DNA of 55,097 bases from Gammaproteobacteria bacterium (GTDB taxonomy: Bacteria; Pseudomonadota; Gammaproteobacteria; Steroidobacterales; GCA-2729495): assembly GCA_021773815.1 (NCBI GenBank), contig JAJFJS010000133.1, positions 1 through 55,097 of the forward strand, in the 5' to 3' direction. Under the pieces are notes generated by a model. It made no database searches. It worked only from the letters and a program-made list of their open reading frames with translations, and was not told the origin of the DNA. Made by a program: the position numbers and the translations under genes. Shown in pieces: positions 44,175 through 51,915 of the stretch; position 1 is the first letter of the stretch; every line of letters begins with the position of its first letter.

Positions 44175-44213
44175 CCTGTTCCCCGTCATTGCCTTTGAGA
44201 CAGACTGAGGTGC
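44175..44213 (+). repeat. Copy of an integrase gene scrap
   Basis: These 39 bases match 35421-35458 of the truncated integrase with about five differences. The complement of both contains GCACCTCAGTCTGTCTC, coding APQSVS in the integrase. Matching stops on both sides. It is either a piece of a second, lost integrase of the same family or a shared recombination point. Confidence 0.55.
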
Positions 44214-45289
44214 TTTACTAAAGGAGGTTTTCTAGCTCATCGTGATCCAATGTTGATGTCGACTTTGTCCCCAACACAGTATGGTCAGGCACAATATGTA
44301 CCTGGCCGCGATAGCGCGCCTTCCAAATATTACCGATGAGCGTCGTTTTCGTCGACGGAAGGTGGATTTAAACCAACATCGCGCCGCCGAACCACCGCGG
44401 CGTCCGATTTTCTCAGGGTCCGTTCCAACAGCAATTAGTAAACCGGCCTGCCGCCCAGAACGTGCGCAACAATCGATGCGATGAACCTCGCTAATGTCCG
44501 TCTGGCCCGTGAAACCGAAAGCCATGCATGGATCTCCTGTGCCGGCATGGCAGCCTGCGCGATTGCGCTCGTGGCGCTGTGCTGGCAAGTCTGGCGGGTA
44601 GAGGCAACGCGACCGCATCTGTGGGTTCTCGCGGGCATGATCTTGGGGGTCTTCGCGATTGAGTTTCTTTATCGCGTGGGTTCTGGTCGGAAAATTACCT
44701 TTCGTACGCGCCCATCCCAACCCGACCACTCCCGTAATCCAGATATTTAATGGCGTTGGCCTAGCCCATGAAGGCATTTAAAGTTGCAACCACCGGAGCA
44801 ATACTATGCCAGTGACGCGGTAGCGTTGTGTCGCTGCGCTGGAATAAAATCCACGTACTGGATCAAGGTCAGTGCAGCATGGATACACGACGATAAAGCC
44901 GGACTGAATGTCGCCTTTGACTTCACGCCAGCTGTCAATGACTGAATGCGCCTGCTGGCCAAAGGGGGTTCCCGTCTTACGTACCGCGCCGTCGCAAAGC
45001 AGAGATACTGTTGGTCGGTGTGTGGCACCGGTACATAAAGCCCGACGCAATTCCAATGGCTCTCAACCCGAAAAAATAACCGAAGTGAAAACGAAAAACG
45101 ACCAAAGCAATGCTCGGCGATTGAGTACGGTTGACCGGCAACATCACAACCTCTCTGGATTTTTCGTTTAACCGAGTTGGAGACGACCTGCGCCGCGACT
45201 GGCTTTAAGTGTCTCCATTCGCCTCGAATGCTGCTTCGATTGTTTTTACGTCGTCTTCACTTGGCTGCGACCCCAATCACCAGATAGGC
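44214..45289. other. Decayed region before the copper cluster
   Basis: About 1.1 kb without a gene I can identify. Open frames on both strands are short, overlap each other and lack family motifs. The minus frame 44778-45056 (with FGQQAHSVIDSWREVKGD) is the longest unexplained one apart from the two-segment frame listed separately. Confidence 0.4.
44481..44750 (+). CDS. Possible small two-segment membrane protein
   Basis: An 89-codon frame with two hydrophobic stretches (AWISCAGMAACAIALVALCW and LWVLAGMILGVFAIEFLY) and a basic tail. No ribosome-binding site is convincing and no family is recognised. It lies in decayed DNA, so it may be a remnant or chance. Listed because the two membrane segments are well formed. 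Confidence 0.3.
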   Translation: MNLANVRLARETESHAWISCAGMAACAIALVALCWQVWRVEATRPHLWVLAGMILGVFAIEFLYRVGSGRKITFRTRPSQPDHSRNPDI

Positions 45290-45532
45290 CTAGTCGCGGC
45301 GCTGCTTAAGCGTGAATTCTTCTGGCTTGCCGGTTTCAACTTTTGAGAGATCAACGCGTTTTGTAACAGGAATATCCATCGATATTTCGGGCCAACCAAT
45401 TGATGGGACCGGTTCGTGCGTGATGTTGATCACGCTCTTAGCCACTTCGACTTTGTTGACGGTGTCCATCACAATCGCCTGTTGGGCAACGCCGTGTTTA
45501 ATTTAGGAACGATCCATTTGAGAGTGATCCAT
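45290..45532 (-). pseudogene. cusF: CusF-like copper-binding protein with early stop codon
   Basis: Reading from the ATG at 45532 (AAGGAT upstream) the frame gives MDHSQMDRS, a TAA stop at 45505-45503, then in the same frame IKHGVAQQAIVMDTVNKVEV and the CusF core: INITHEPVPSIGWPEISMDI, PVTKRVDLSKVETGKPEEFT. CusF is a periplasmic Cu(I)/Ag(I) chaperone using His, Trp and Met ligands; H, W and M are all visible in THEPVPSIGWPEISMD. A MDHS-rich start is usual in relatives, so the TAA looks like a point mutation. The ATG at 45472 could give a 60-residue product. It is the last gene of the cus operon, 30 bases after cusA. Confidence 0.75.
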
Positions 45533-45562
45533 TCCATCCTTTTCTTGAAATTTTTCCTAGGT

Positions 45563-48500
45563 TCATTCGGCGGCGTGGGCGACGACATCTGCCGTCTCTG
45601 ACTTCTTGTCACTGAAGCGACGGCCTTCCCAAACGAAGTAGATCGCTGGAATGACGATGAGTGTGAGAAGCGTGGTTGACGTCATGCCGCCAACCATGGG
45701 CAGTGCGATGCGCCGCAAGACGTCCGAGCCAAGCCCTTCGGTAAAGAAGATCGGCAACAGGCCAGCAATGATGACCGCCACAGTCATCAGCTTTGGGCGC
45801 ACGCGCATGACAGCCCCAGCCATGATGGCGTCGAACAGATCGGCTTTGTCTTTTGGAGGATGCGCCCGTACTTGCGCATCGATGTAGAGCAACATCACAA
45901 CGGCGGTTTCGATCGCGATGCCGCCAAGTGCGATAAAGCCAACGGCCACAGCAACCGATAGATTGTAGCCCGCAAGGTAAACCGTCCAAATACCACCGAT
46001 AAGCCCGAAGGGAAGCGACACCATGATAATTGCCGTGCGATCGATACGCCCGAAGTGCAGCATCAGCAGAACAAAAATTGCCAACACGACGGCCGGAATC
46101 GCGATTGTGAGCCGCTCGCGGGCTTCCAACATTTGCTCGAATTGACCTGACCACGTGATCGCGTAACCAGCGGGTAGTATGATGGACTCGGCAATTCTCT
46201 CACGCGCATCCGCAACATACGTGCCGATATCTCGACCAGAGATATCCACGAACACCCACCCTGTTAGGCGAGCGTTTTCCGAACGGATCATGGGTGGGCC
46301 TTCGGTGAAGACAATCTCGGCCACCTCGCCCAAAGGAATATGTTGGCCCTCCGGGGTTGGCACTAAGACTTCTGCCAACTGTTCCGGCGTTTCCCGAAAC
46401 GGTCGGTCGTAACGCAGCATGATGTTGTAGCGCTCGCGCCCCTGTACGCTTTCGGTAAGACGCATACCGCCAAGTGCCGTTTGTATGACGGACTGGAATG
46501 CGGCGAGATCGATATTGCGACGCGCAAGTTCGCGCCGGCTGGGGCGGATTTCAAGATACTTGCCCCCGATCACGCGTTCGGCAAACGCTGACCTCGTGCC
46601 TGGAATATCTTTAACAGCACCTTCAATCTCCAGTGCAATCCGTTCTATGGTTTTGAGATCGCCGCCCGATATCTTGATGCCAACTGGCGTGCGAATACCC
46701 GTCGAGATCATGTCCATTCGTATTTTGATCGGGTAGCCCCACGAGTTGACGAGACCGGGAAACTTTGTGCGATTGTCGAGCTCGGCAACCAGATCTTTTA
46801 CTGTCAAACCTTCACGCCATTGCGCGCGTGGCTTGAGCCGGATTACGGTTTCGATCATGGAAATCGGTGCAGGGTCTGTCGCCGTGTCGGCGCGACCAAC
46901 CTTCCCAAACACGCGTTCGACCTCGGGAACCGTTTTGATCAAACGGTTCGTTTGCGCAAGAATTTCCTTGGCTTTAGTCATGGACACGCCGGGTAGCGTC
47001 GTCGGCATGTAAAGCAATTCGCCTTCGTATAGCGCTGGCATAAACTCCGAACCAATACGCGACATCGGGTAGGCGACAGAGGCCACCGCTGCAAGCGAAA
47101 CGAAAATCGTCACCCAATGCGCTTTGAGCGACGTCCTCAGAATTGGCTTGTAAACCCAGACAAACATGCGGTTGATCGGGTTTTGATCTTCACGGAAAAT
47201 ACGTCCGCGAATAAGCCAGAGCATCAGCACGGGCACGACAGTGACAGAAAGAACGGCGGCAAAAGCCATGGCGTAGGTCTTGGTGTACGCGAGTGGTGCA
47301 AACATTCGAAAGCTTTGCCCGGTCAGTGCGAACACTGGCAAGAACGAGACCGTGATGATCAGGAGAGAAAAGAACAACCCCGGGCCAACCTCTTTCGCGG
47401 ACAGAATTATGGCATCGCGACGTGCCTCAGCTGTGACGTCACGACCAAGGTCCGAAAGCTTGCGGTGCGCATTCTCTACCATCACGATGGACGCGTCGAC
47501 CATGGCACCGATAGCAATCGCGATCCCACCAAGCGACATGATGTTGGCAGTAATGCCCTGGTGCTGCATGACGATAAAGGCAGCCAATACGCCAAGTGGT
47601 AGCGTCACAATTGCGACAAATGCCGACCTGACATGCAACAAGAAGATGAGACACACGAGCGCAACGACCAAACCCTCTTCCAAGAGCTTCGCGGTCAGGT
47701 AATCAACGGCGCCTTGAATAAGTGGCGCGCGGTCATAAACCGTTATGACTTCGACGCCCTCGGGCAAACCGGCTGCAATGTCTTTTAGTTTGGCTTTAAC
47801 TGCTTCAATAATCGTTAGCGCGTTTTCGCCAGAGCGCATCACGACGATGCCGGCAACAACCTCGCCTTCGCCATTGAGATCAACCGCCCCGCGTCTCAGC
47901 TCCGGGCCTTCGATGACTCGCCCAATATCCGTTAGCGTCACAGGCGTGCCATTTGCAGAGTAGATGACAACATCGCGCAGCTGGTCAACGTTCTCAATGT
48001 AACCGGTCGACCGCACAATCAGTTCGGTTTCGGCTTGCTCAATCACACGCCCACCGACCTCGCCGCTGGCGGCCTTGACAGCCGAAACAACGCGCGACAA
48101 CGGAACGTCGTAAGCACGCAAACGGTTTGGGTCGACGAGGACCTGGTACTCCTTGACAAATCCGCCAACAGACGCGACTTCAGACACGCCCGGCACGGTG
48201 GCCAACTCAAATTTAATGAACCAGTCCTGTAGCGATCGTAGTTGTGCTAGGTCGCGCTTCCCAGTTTTGTCGATCAGCGCGTACTGAAAAATCCAACCGA
48301 CCCCAGTGGCATCTGGCCCAATTTGCGGCTCAGCGTTTTCTGGCAGCGAACTTCCAAGTTTTGTCAGTGCTTCGACAACACGCGCGCGTGCCCAATACTG
48401 ATCCACATCGTCTTGGAAAATCACGTAGACGAAGCTAGTGCCAAACAGAGAAAAGCCACGCACCGCCTTTGTCTTTGGAAGACCAAGCATGGTCGTCGAG

Positions 48501-48754
48501 ACAGGGTAGGTCACGAGATCTTCGATGATCTGCGGTGACTGGCCTTGAAAATCCGTTCGGATAATCACCTGCGTGTCCGTCAAATCCGGGATAGCATCCA
48601 GGGCGGTACGTTGTACCGCAAGCCAACCACCAACGATCAACGAAAACGCTCCAATCACGACAAGCAATTGATTGCGGATTGACCATTCGATGATCTTTGC
48701 AACACCCGATAGAGTCGGATCGTGGCCCCCGATGTCGTTGTGATTATCCGCCAT
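45563..48754 (-). CDS. cusA: CusA-type heavy-metal efflux RND transporter
   Basis: A 1063-residue RND pump of the HME class, with the two-fold repeat and twelve membrane segments expected. The start IIEWSIRNQLLVVIGAFSLI and the block RTDFQGQSPQIIEDLVTYPV are typical. The three methionines used by CusA to bind Cu(I)/Ag(I) appear in their usual settings: YMPTTLPG, DPAPISMIETVI and MDMISTGIRTPVGIK. It spans the inner membrane and works with CusB and an outer-membrane channel to expel copper or silver; no CusC-like gene is in the window. Its start overlaps the end of cusB. Confidence 0.95.
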   Translation of the reverse strand: MADNHNDIGGHDPTLSGVAKIIEWSIRNQLLVVIGAFSLIVGGWLAVQRTALDAIPDLTDTQVIIRTDFQGQSPQIIEDLVTYPVSTTMLGLPKTKAVRGFSLFGTSFVYVIFQDDVDQYWARARVVEALTKLGSSLPENAEPQIGPDATGVGWIFQYALIDKTGKRDLAQLRSLQDWFIKFELATVPGVSEVASVGGFVKEYQVLVDPNRLRAYDVPLSRVVSAVKAASGEVGGRVIEQAETELIVRSTGYIENVDQLRDVVIYSANGTPVTLTDIGRVIEGPELRRGAVDLNGEGEVVAGIVVMRSGENALTIIEAVKAKLKDIAAGLPEGVEVITVYDRAPLIQGAVDYLTAKLLEEGLVVALVCLIFLLHVRSAFVAIVTLPLGVLAAFIVMQHQGITANIMSLGGIAIAIGAMVDASIVMVENAHRKLSDLGRDVTAEARRDAIILSAKEVGPGLFFSLLIITVSFLPVFALTGQSFRMFAPLAYTKTYAMAFAAVLSVTVVPVLMLWLIRGRIFREDQNPINRMFVWVYKPILRTSLKAHWVTIFVSLAAVASVAYPMSRIGSEFMPALYEGELLYMPTTLPGVSMTKAKEILAQTNRLIKTVPEVERVFGKVGRADTATDPAPISMIETVIRLKPRAQWREGLTVKDLVAELDNRTKFPGLVNSWGYPIKIRMDMISTGIRTPVGIKISGGDLKTIERIALEIEGAVKDIPGTRSAFAERVIGGKYLEIRPSRRELARRNIDLAAFQSVIQTALGGMRLTESVQGRERYNIMLRYDRPFRETPEQLAEVLVPTPEGQHIPLGEVAEIVFTEGPPMIRSENARLTGWVFVDISGRDIGTYVADARERIAESIILPAGYAITWSGQFEQMLEARERLTIAIPAVVLAIFVLLMLHFGRIDRTAIIMVSLPFGLIGGIWTVYLAGYNLSVAVAVGFIALGGIAIETAVVMLLYIDAQVRAHPPKDKADLFDAIMAGAVMRVRPKLMTVAVIIAGLLPIFFTEGLGSDVLRRIALPMVGGMTSTTLLTLIVIPAIYFVWEGRRFSDKKSETADVVAHAAE

Positions 48755-50546
48755 GGTTATGACCTGGCATGCTCATCGGAACTTCTTTTTCTGCTTCGCT
48801 TGCGGCTGTTGGTTTCGCGATACTCATGTTCTTAGGTTTTGGTTCCGGCCACGGCATAATCGCAGCGGCCCCATTGCCGTATGGATTGACCGGCTTGCCC
48901 TTCATCTGCAGCCAATACCGCCCCGACGTCTCGTCTTTGAACAACGCGACCTTCTTCTCAGCATAATGTCCGGGTGTGCCTTCAAGCATCCACGGCTTGA
49001 GAGCCATCACAAGCTCACCGAGTGCCAACTGCATCTCGCTTTCGGTTTCTGCTTTCTGTGCTTTTTTGACAGCAGTCTCAGCTCCCATCATAACGAACGC
49101 AAGTTTGGTGTGCCGGAAGGAGGGCCACATGAATTTCTTGATCTCAATGGCTGGTTGTAGAAATTTGGGATCAGGCTCGTCGCCGCCGATCAACGCCTCG
49201 TGCAGATAAAGCGCCGCATCAACCAAATGATCGAACATCGCGAGCTGACTGCTATCAAGCTTGATCAGATCGAATGGCAACTGAAGCCGTTCTAGCTTGC
49301 GGAAGCTCTCGCGAAGCGCGCTCTCTGAATCGAGCAAAAACTGACCTGAGACAACTATTGACTCGTCGGGCTTGATGCCCTTGGCAACTTCCGTCCAGCG
49401 GCCCGAGCGAACGCCCGTCCTAATCATGCGTGGCTCAAACACGCCTTCGCCCAAAGAGACAACAACATATTCGCCAATTTCGCTTTTGAGGATCGCCTCT
49501 GATGGCACGGATAGACGCAGGTCCGCACCGATTTGAAACTTAACGTCAGCATAAGAGCCTGGACGGATCAGACCGTCTTTGTTGTCAATCACCAATCGCA
49601 CGCGTCCCGTGCGCGTCTTAGGATCGACCGTCGGATAAATATAGTCGACTTTACCGGCAATCCTGCGGTCTGGCATACTGGGGAAGCTGACCGCTGTTGG
49701 CGTACCCTTCGTGATAAATGTCAGGTCCTGTTCTGCGACGCCGACACTTAGCCAAACGCTATTGTAGTCCTGAACCTTTACCATCATCATGCCGCGCTTG
49801 ACGTAAGTGCCTTCTTTCAACATCAGCTCAGATACCGTACCGTCACGATCCGCGTAGAACGGGATGTTTTGTTCGACCTTACCAGTGCGCTCGAGCTTGC
49901 GAATGACTTGCGGTTGCACGCCAAAGGCCCGCAAGCGTTGCTGAATATTCTGCTTTCGGGTGCGGTCCCGAGCCGCGATGTAATCGCGCTGAGACACGAC
50001 GAGTTCGGGGCTATAAAGCCGAAACAGCACATCACCTTTTTTGATCTTGTCACCGACTGCAGTGACTTTCAGCTCTTCAACCCAACCTTCGAGACGCGCG
50101 GTGAGTTCGGTCTGTAAACGCTCATTTTCCTCGACGATGCCGTAACTGCGAATACTGCGGCCGAAGTTCGCTTTCTCCGCCTGCGCAATACGAACCCCCA
50201 TGTTCTGCATCACTTCAGCAGAGACAGTGACTTGAGCACGCCGACCGGCGGATGTTGGGCCAGAACTCGCATCACTCTGATCAAGCTTTACGAGATCCAT
50301 GCCACAAATTGGGCAAGTCCCCATGTCGTCCGCGATGTAGTGTGGGTGCATTGGACAGGTATATTTGACCGACTTGCCATCGCTATTTTTAACGGTCGAT
50401 TGTTTCCGGGGTGTTTGATTTTGAGCAGACGCTTCCGGCACAACCAATATCTGCAGTGGTAACGCGGCGGCGAACATCAAAGTTCCCACGGCGATGGATG
50501 AGATAATTGTGAGGGAATTCTTGTTTCTGTACATGATGTGTCTCAT
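48744..50546 (-). CDS. cusB: CusB-type membrane fusion protein with heavy-metal-binding domain
   Basis: About 600 residues from the ATG at 50546 (MRHIMYRNKNSLTII); the longer frame to 50648 runs into the regulator gene. A signal segment is followed by the metal-binding domain KYTCPMHPHYIADDMGTCPI with CGMDL. Next come the adaptor's barrel-sandwich and beta-barrel domains (KVTAVGDKIKKGDVLFRLYS, RIAGKVDYIYPTVDPKTRTG). A C-terminal DUF3347-like helical domain comes last and ends in MSMPGHNHGG. It links CusA to the outer membrane and passes on Cu(I). Order is regulator-cusB-cusA-cusF. Confidence 0.93.
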   Translation of the reverse strand: MRHIMYRNKNSLTIISSIAVGTLMFAAALPLQILVVPEASAQNQTPRKQSTVKNSDGKSVKYTCPMHPHYIADDMGTCPICGMDLVKLDQSDASSGPTSAGRRAQVTVSAEVMQNMGVRIAQAEKANFGRSIRSYGIVEENERLQTELTARLEGWVEELKVTAVGDKIKKGDVLFRLYSPELVVSQRDYIAARDRTRKQNIQQRLRAFGVQPQVIRKLERTGKVEQNIPFYADRDGTVSELMLKEGTYVKRGMMMVKVQDYNSVWLSVGVAEQDLTFITKGTPTAVSFPSMPDRRIAGKVDYIYPTVDPKTRTGRVRLVIDNKDGLIRPGSYADVKFQIGADLRLSVPSEAILKSEIGEYVVVSLGEGVFEPRMIRTGVRSGRWTEVAKGIKPDESIVVSGQFLLDSESALRESFRKLERLQLPFDLIKLDSSQLAMFDHLVDAALYLHEALIGGDEPDPKFLQPAIEIKKFMWPSFRHTKLAFVMMGAETAVKKAQKAETESEMQLALGELVMALKPWMLEGTPGHYAEKKVALFKDETSGRYWLQMKGKPVNPYGNGAAAIMPWPEPKPKNMSIAKPTAASEAEKEVPMSMPGHNHGG

Positions 50547-50571
50547 ATTTTTCGAATGGCCTATCCGCGCA

Positions 50572-50967
50572 TTAATTGCGCTCCTCACCAGCAAGTTGTG
50601 AAATGATCGGACAGTCCGAACCAGCATCGCCCGAGCAGGCGTCAACAAGTTGCGTCAAAGTCTTGCGCAGCCGTTTGATCTCACGTGCCTTTTCTTCGAG
50701 ATCGGCAAGCCGCTCGATCGCGAGACGTTTGACGTCTGCACTATCGCGGTGGTCATCCTGATAAAGCCGCAGAAGCTCGCGGCAGTCTTCGACGGAAAAA
50801 CCAAAACTGCGGGCACGCTTGAGAAATGTCAGCTTTTGCAAGTGGCTATCCGCGTAGTTGCGGTAGCCGTTTGTCTGGCGATCGGCGATGACGAGTTCGA
50901 TGTCTTCGTAATAGCGAATCGTCTTGACCGTGAGACCTGTATGATCGGCTGCATCACTAATATTCAT
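50572..50967 (-). CDS. cueR: CueR-like MerR-family copper regulator
   Basis: About 131 residues from the ATG at 50967 (MNISDAADHTGLTVKTIRYY); the longer frame is unlikely. The winged helix is followed by LKRARSFGFSVEDCRELLRL and the dimer coil. The metal loop CSGDAGSDCPII has two cysteines eight positions apart, and DSADVK places a serine where Hg and Zn sensors have cysteine. Both are marks of Cu(I)/Ag(I) sensors of the CueR group. It probably acts on the two 19-bp-spacer promoters at 51588-51618 and 51753-51783. It lies directly upstream of cusB. Confidence 0.92.
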   Translation of the reverse strand: MNISDAADHTGLTVKTIRYYEDIELVIADRQTNGYRNYADSHLQKLTFLKRARSFGFSVEDCRELLRLYQDDHRDSADVKRLAIERLADLEEKAREIKRLRKTLTQLVDACSGDAGSDCPIISQLAGEERN

Positions 50968-51077
50968 TTGAGAAATCCTCAACCGCTGAATGCACGCTGT
51001 GCGTATAAGCACATGCACGACAAAGCGAACTGCTCAGGCAACGCCCGGAGCAGAGTCACAAAACAAACGGTGAGGAT

Positions 51078-51575
51078 TTAGACGCGCAGGCGATGGTTTC
51101 GCGCGAGAAGCGCGGACAAGCCTGTGGCATATTGTTGAAGGTTAAGATCGGAGCCAAATGGCGGCCCTGTTGCAGACACCGAAGTCGCTGTGATCGCACC
51201 GAACACACCGGAGAAATAATGTTCGGCGTGCGTTGGAACGAGGTTATTGACTAAATCAAATGCGGGGCGCTCAGCAACGGTTTTCAACACGGCTGACGTA
51301 TCTAACAACTCGGTGCAAAATTGTAGGCAGTCCGAATCGCCGTTCGGCGCACCGTCTTGCGCCCGCGCCATGCCACCGTGGTGCCCATGATTAGCATGCT
51401 CGGCGATGTGCTGCGCACGCTGCTTCATCTTGGTCACAGTAGGCGGCGCGACTTCGAGTGCGCGCGTATGCACAACAGCGAATGGCCCGGCCAAGCCGGT
51501 CCAAAGCATCACGGCCACCAAAATCTTGGCCAAGTGTGTATGCAGTCGAATAATGTTCAACGCATCCATCTCCAA
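51078..51575 (-). CDS. His-rich exported protein under CueR-type promoter
   Basis: A 165-residue protein; the ATG at 51569 (MDALNIIRLH) may be the true start. The N-terminus has a signal-like hydrophobic segment (LAKILVAVMLWTGLAGPFAV). It then has HIAEHANHGHHGGM at residues 56-69 and a C-x3-C pair (SDCLQFC, 83 and 87), both able to bind metal. No family is recognised with certainty; small periplasmic proteins of this sort occur in other copper clusters. Its promoter is a textbook MerR-type promoter just upstream, so it should be copper-induced. The regulator gene follows 110 bases downstream. Confidence 0.75.
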   Translation of the reverse strand: MEMDALNIIRLHTHLAKILVAVMLWTGLAGPFAVVHTRALEVAPPTVTKMKQRAQHIAEHANHGHHGGMARAQDGAPNGDSDCLQFCTELLDTSAVLKTVAERPAFDLVNNLVPTHAEHYFSGVFGAITATSVSATGPPFGSDLNLQQYATGLSALLARNHRLRV

Positions 51576-51587
51576 ATAACTCAGTGG

Positions 51588-51618
51588 AAGATAGACCTTC
51601 CCCCCACGGGAAGGTCAA
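51588..51618 (-). promoter_or_regulatory. CueR-type promoter of the His-rich gene
   Basis: On the minus strand: -35 TTGACC, a 19-base spacer, -10 TATCTT. The spacer and -35 hold a perfect dyad, GACCTTCCC-N5-GGGAAGGTC (51594-51616). MerR-family activators work on exactly such over-long spacers by untwisting DNA when metal is bound. The start codon follows at 51575 or 51569, so the leader is very short. The transcript may continue into cueR-cusBA. Confidence 0.88.
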
Positions 51619-51752
51619 GGTTCTTTACGTCTATTCCTTCAAACGACCCAAATACCTGCTTTGGAACAGCGCCCACCCTTTTCAAACACCATGTATCAGC
51701 ACCGGTGATATCGATTAAGAATGCCTGAAAATGCGAAATTCGGACCGCCACC

Positions 51753-51783
51753 TTGACCTTCCCGTTGCTGGAACGACTAGAAG
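51753..51783 (+). promoter_or_regulatory. CueR-type promoter of copA
   Basis: On the plus strand: -35 TTGACC (51753-51758), a 19-base spacer, -10 TAGAAG (51778-51783). The dyad is imperfect: GACCTTCCC with TGGAACGAC. It shares the 15-base run CCTTGACCTTCCCGT with the opposite promoter at 51588-51618. copA begins at 51916, leaving a leader of about 125 bases. Confidence 0.82.
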
Positions 51784-51915
51784 TCAAAAAAATGACGCGG
51801 GCACCTCTGCGATTAAGAACGAAGCCATTTGAGTTCGCTCAAAGACAGGCGTTACTAGCTCCGCCACAGCAAGCGGAGCCTTTCGTTCACTCCACTCTTT
51901 GACCGGATTAAAAAC

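Noticed and set aside
44778-45056. 92-codon minus-strand frame near the copper cluster
   Set aside because: Competes with another minus-strand frame, no family motif, no ribosome-binding site; kept only as part of the decayed-region entry.
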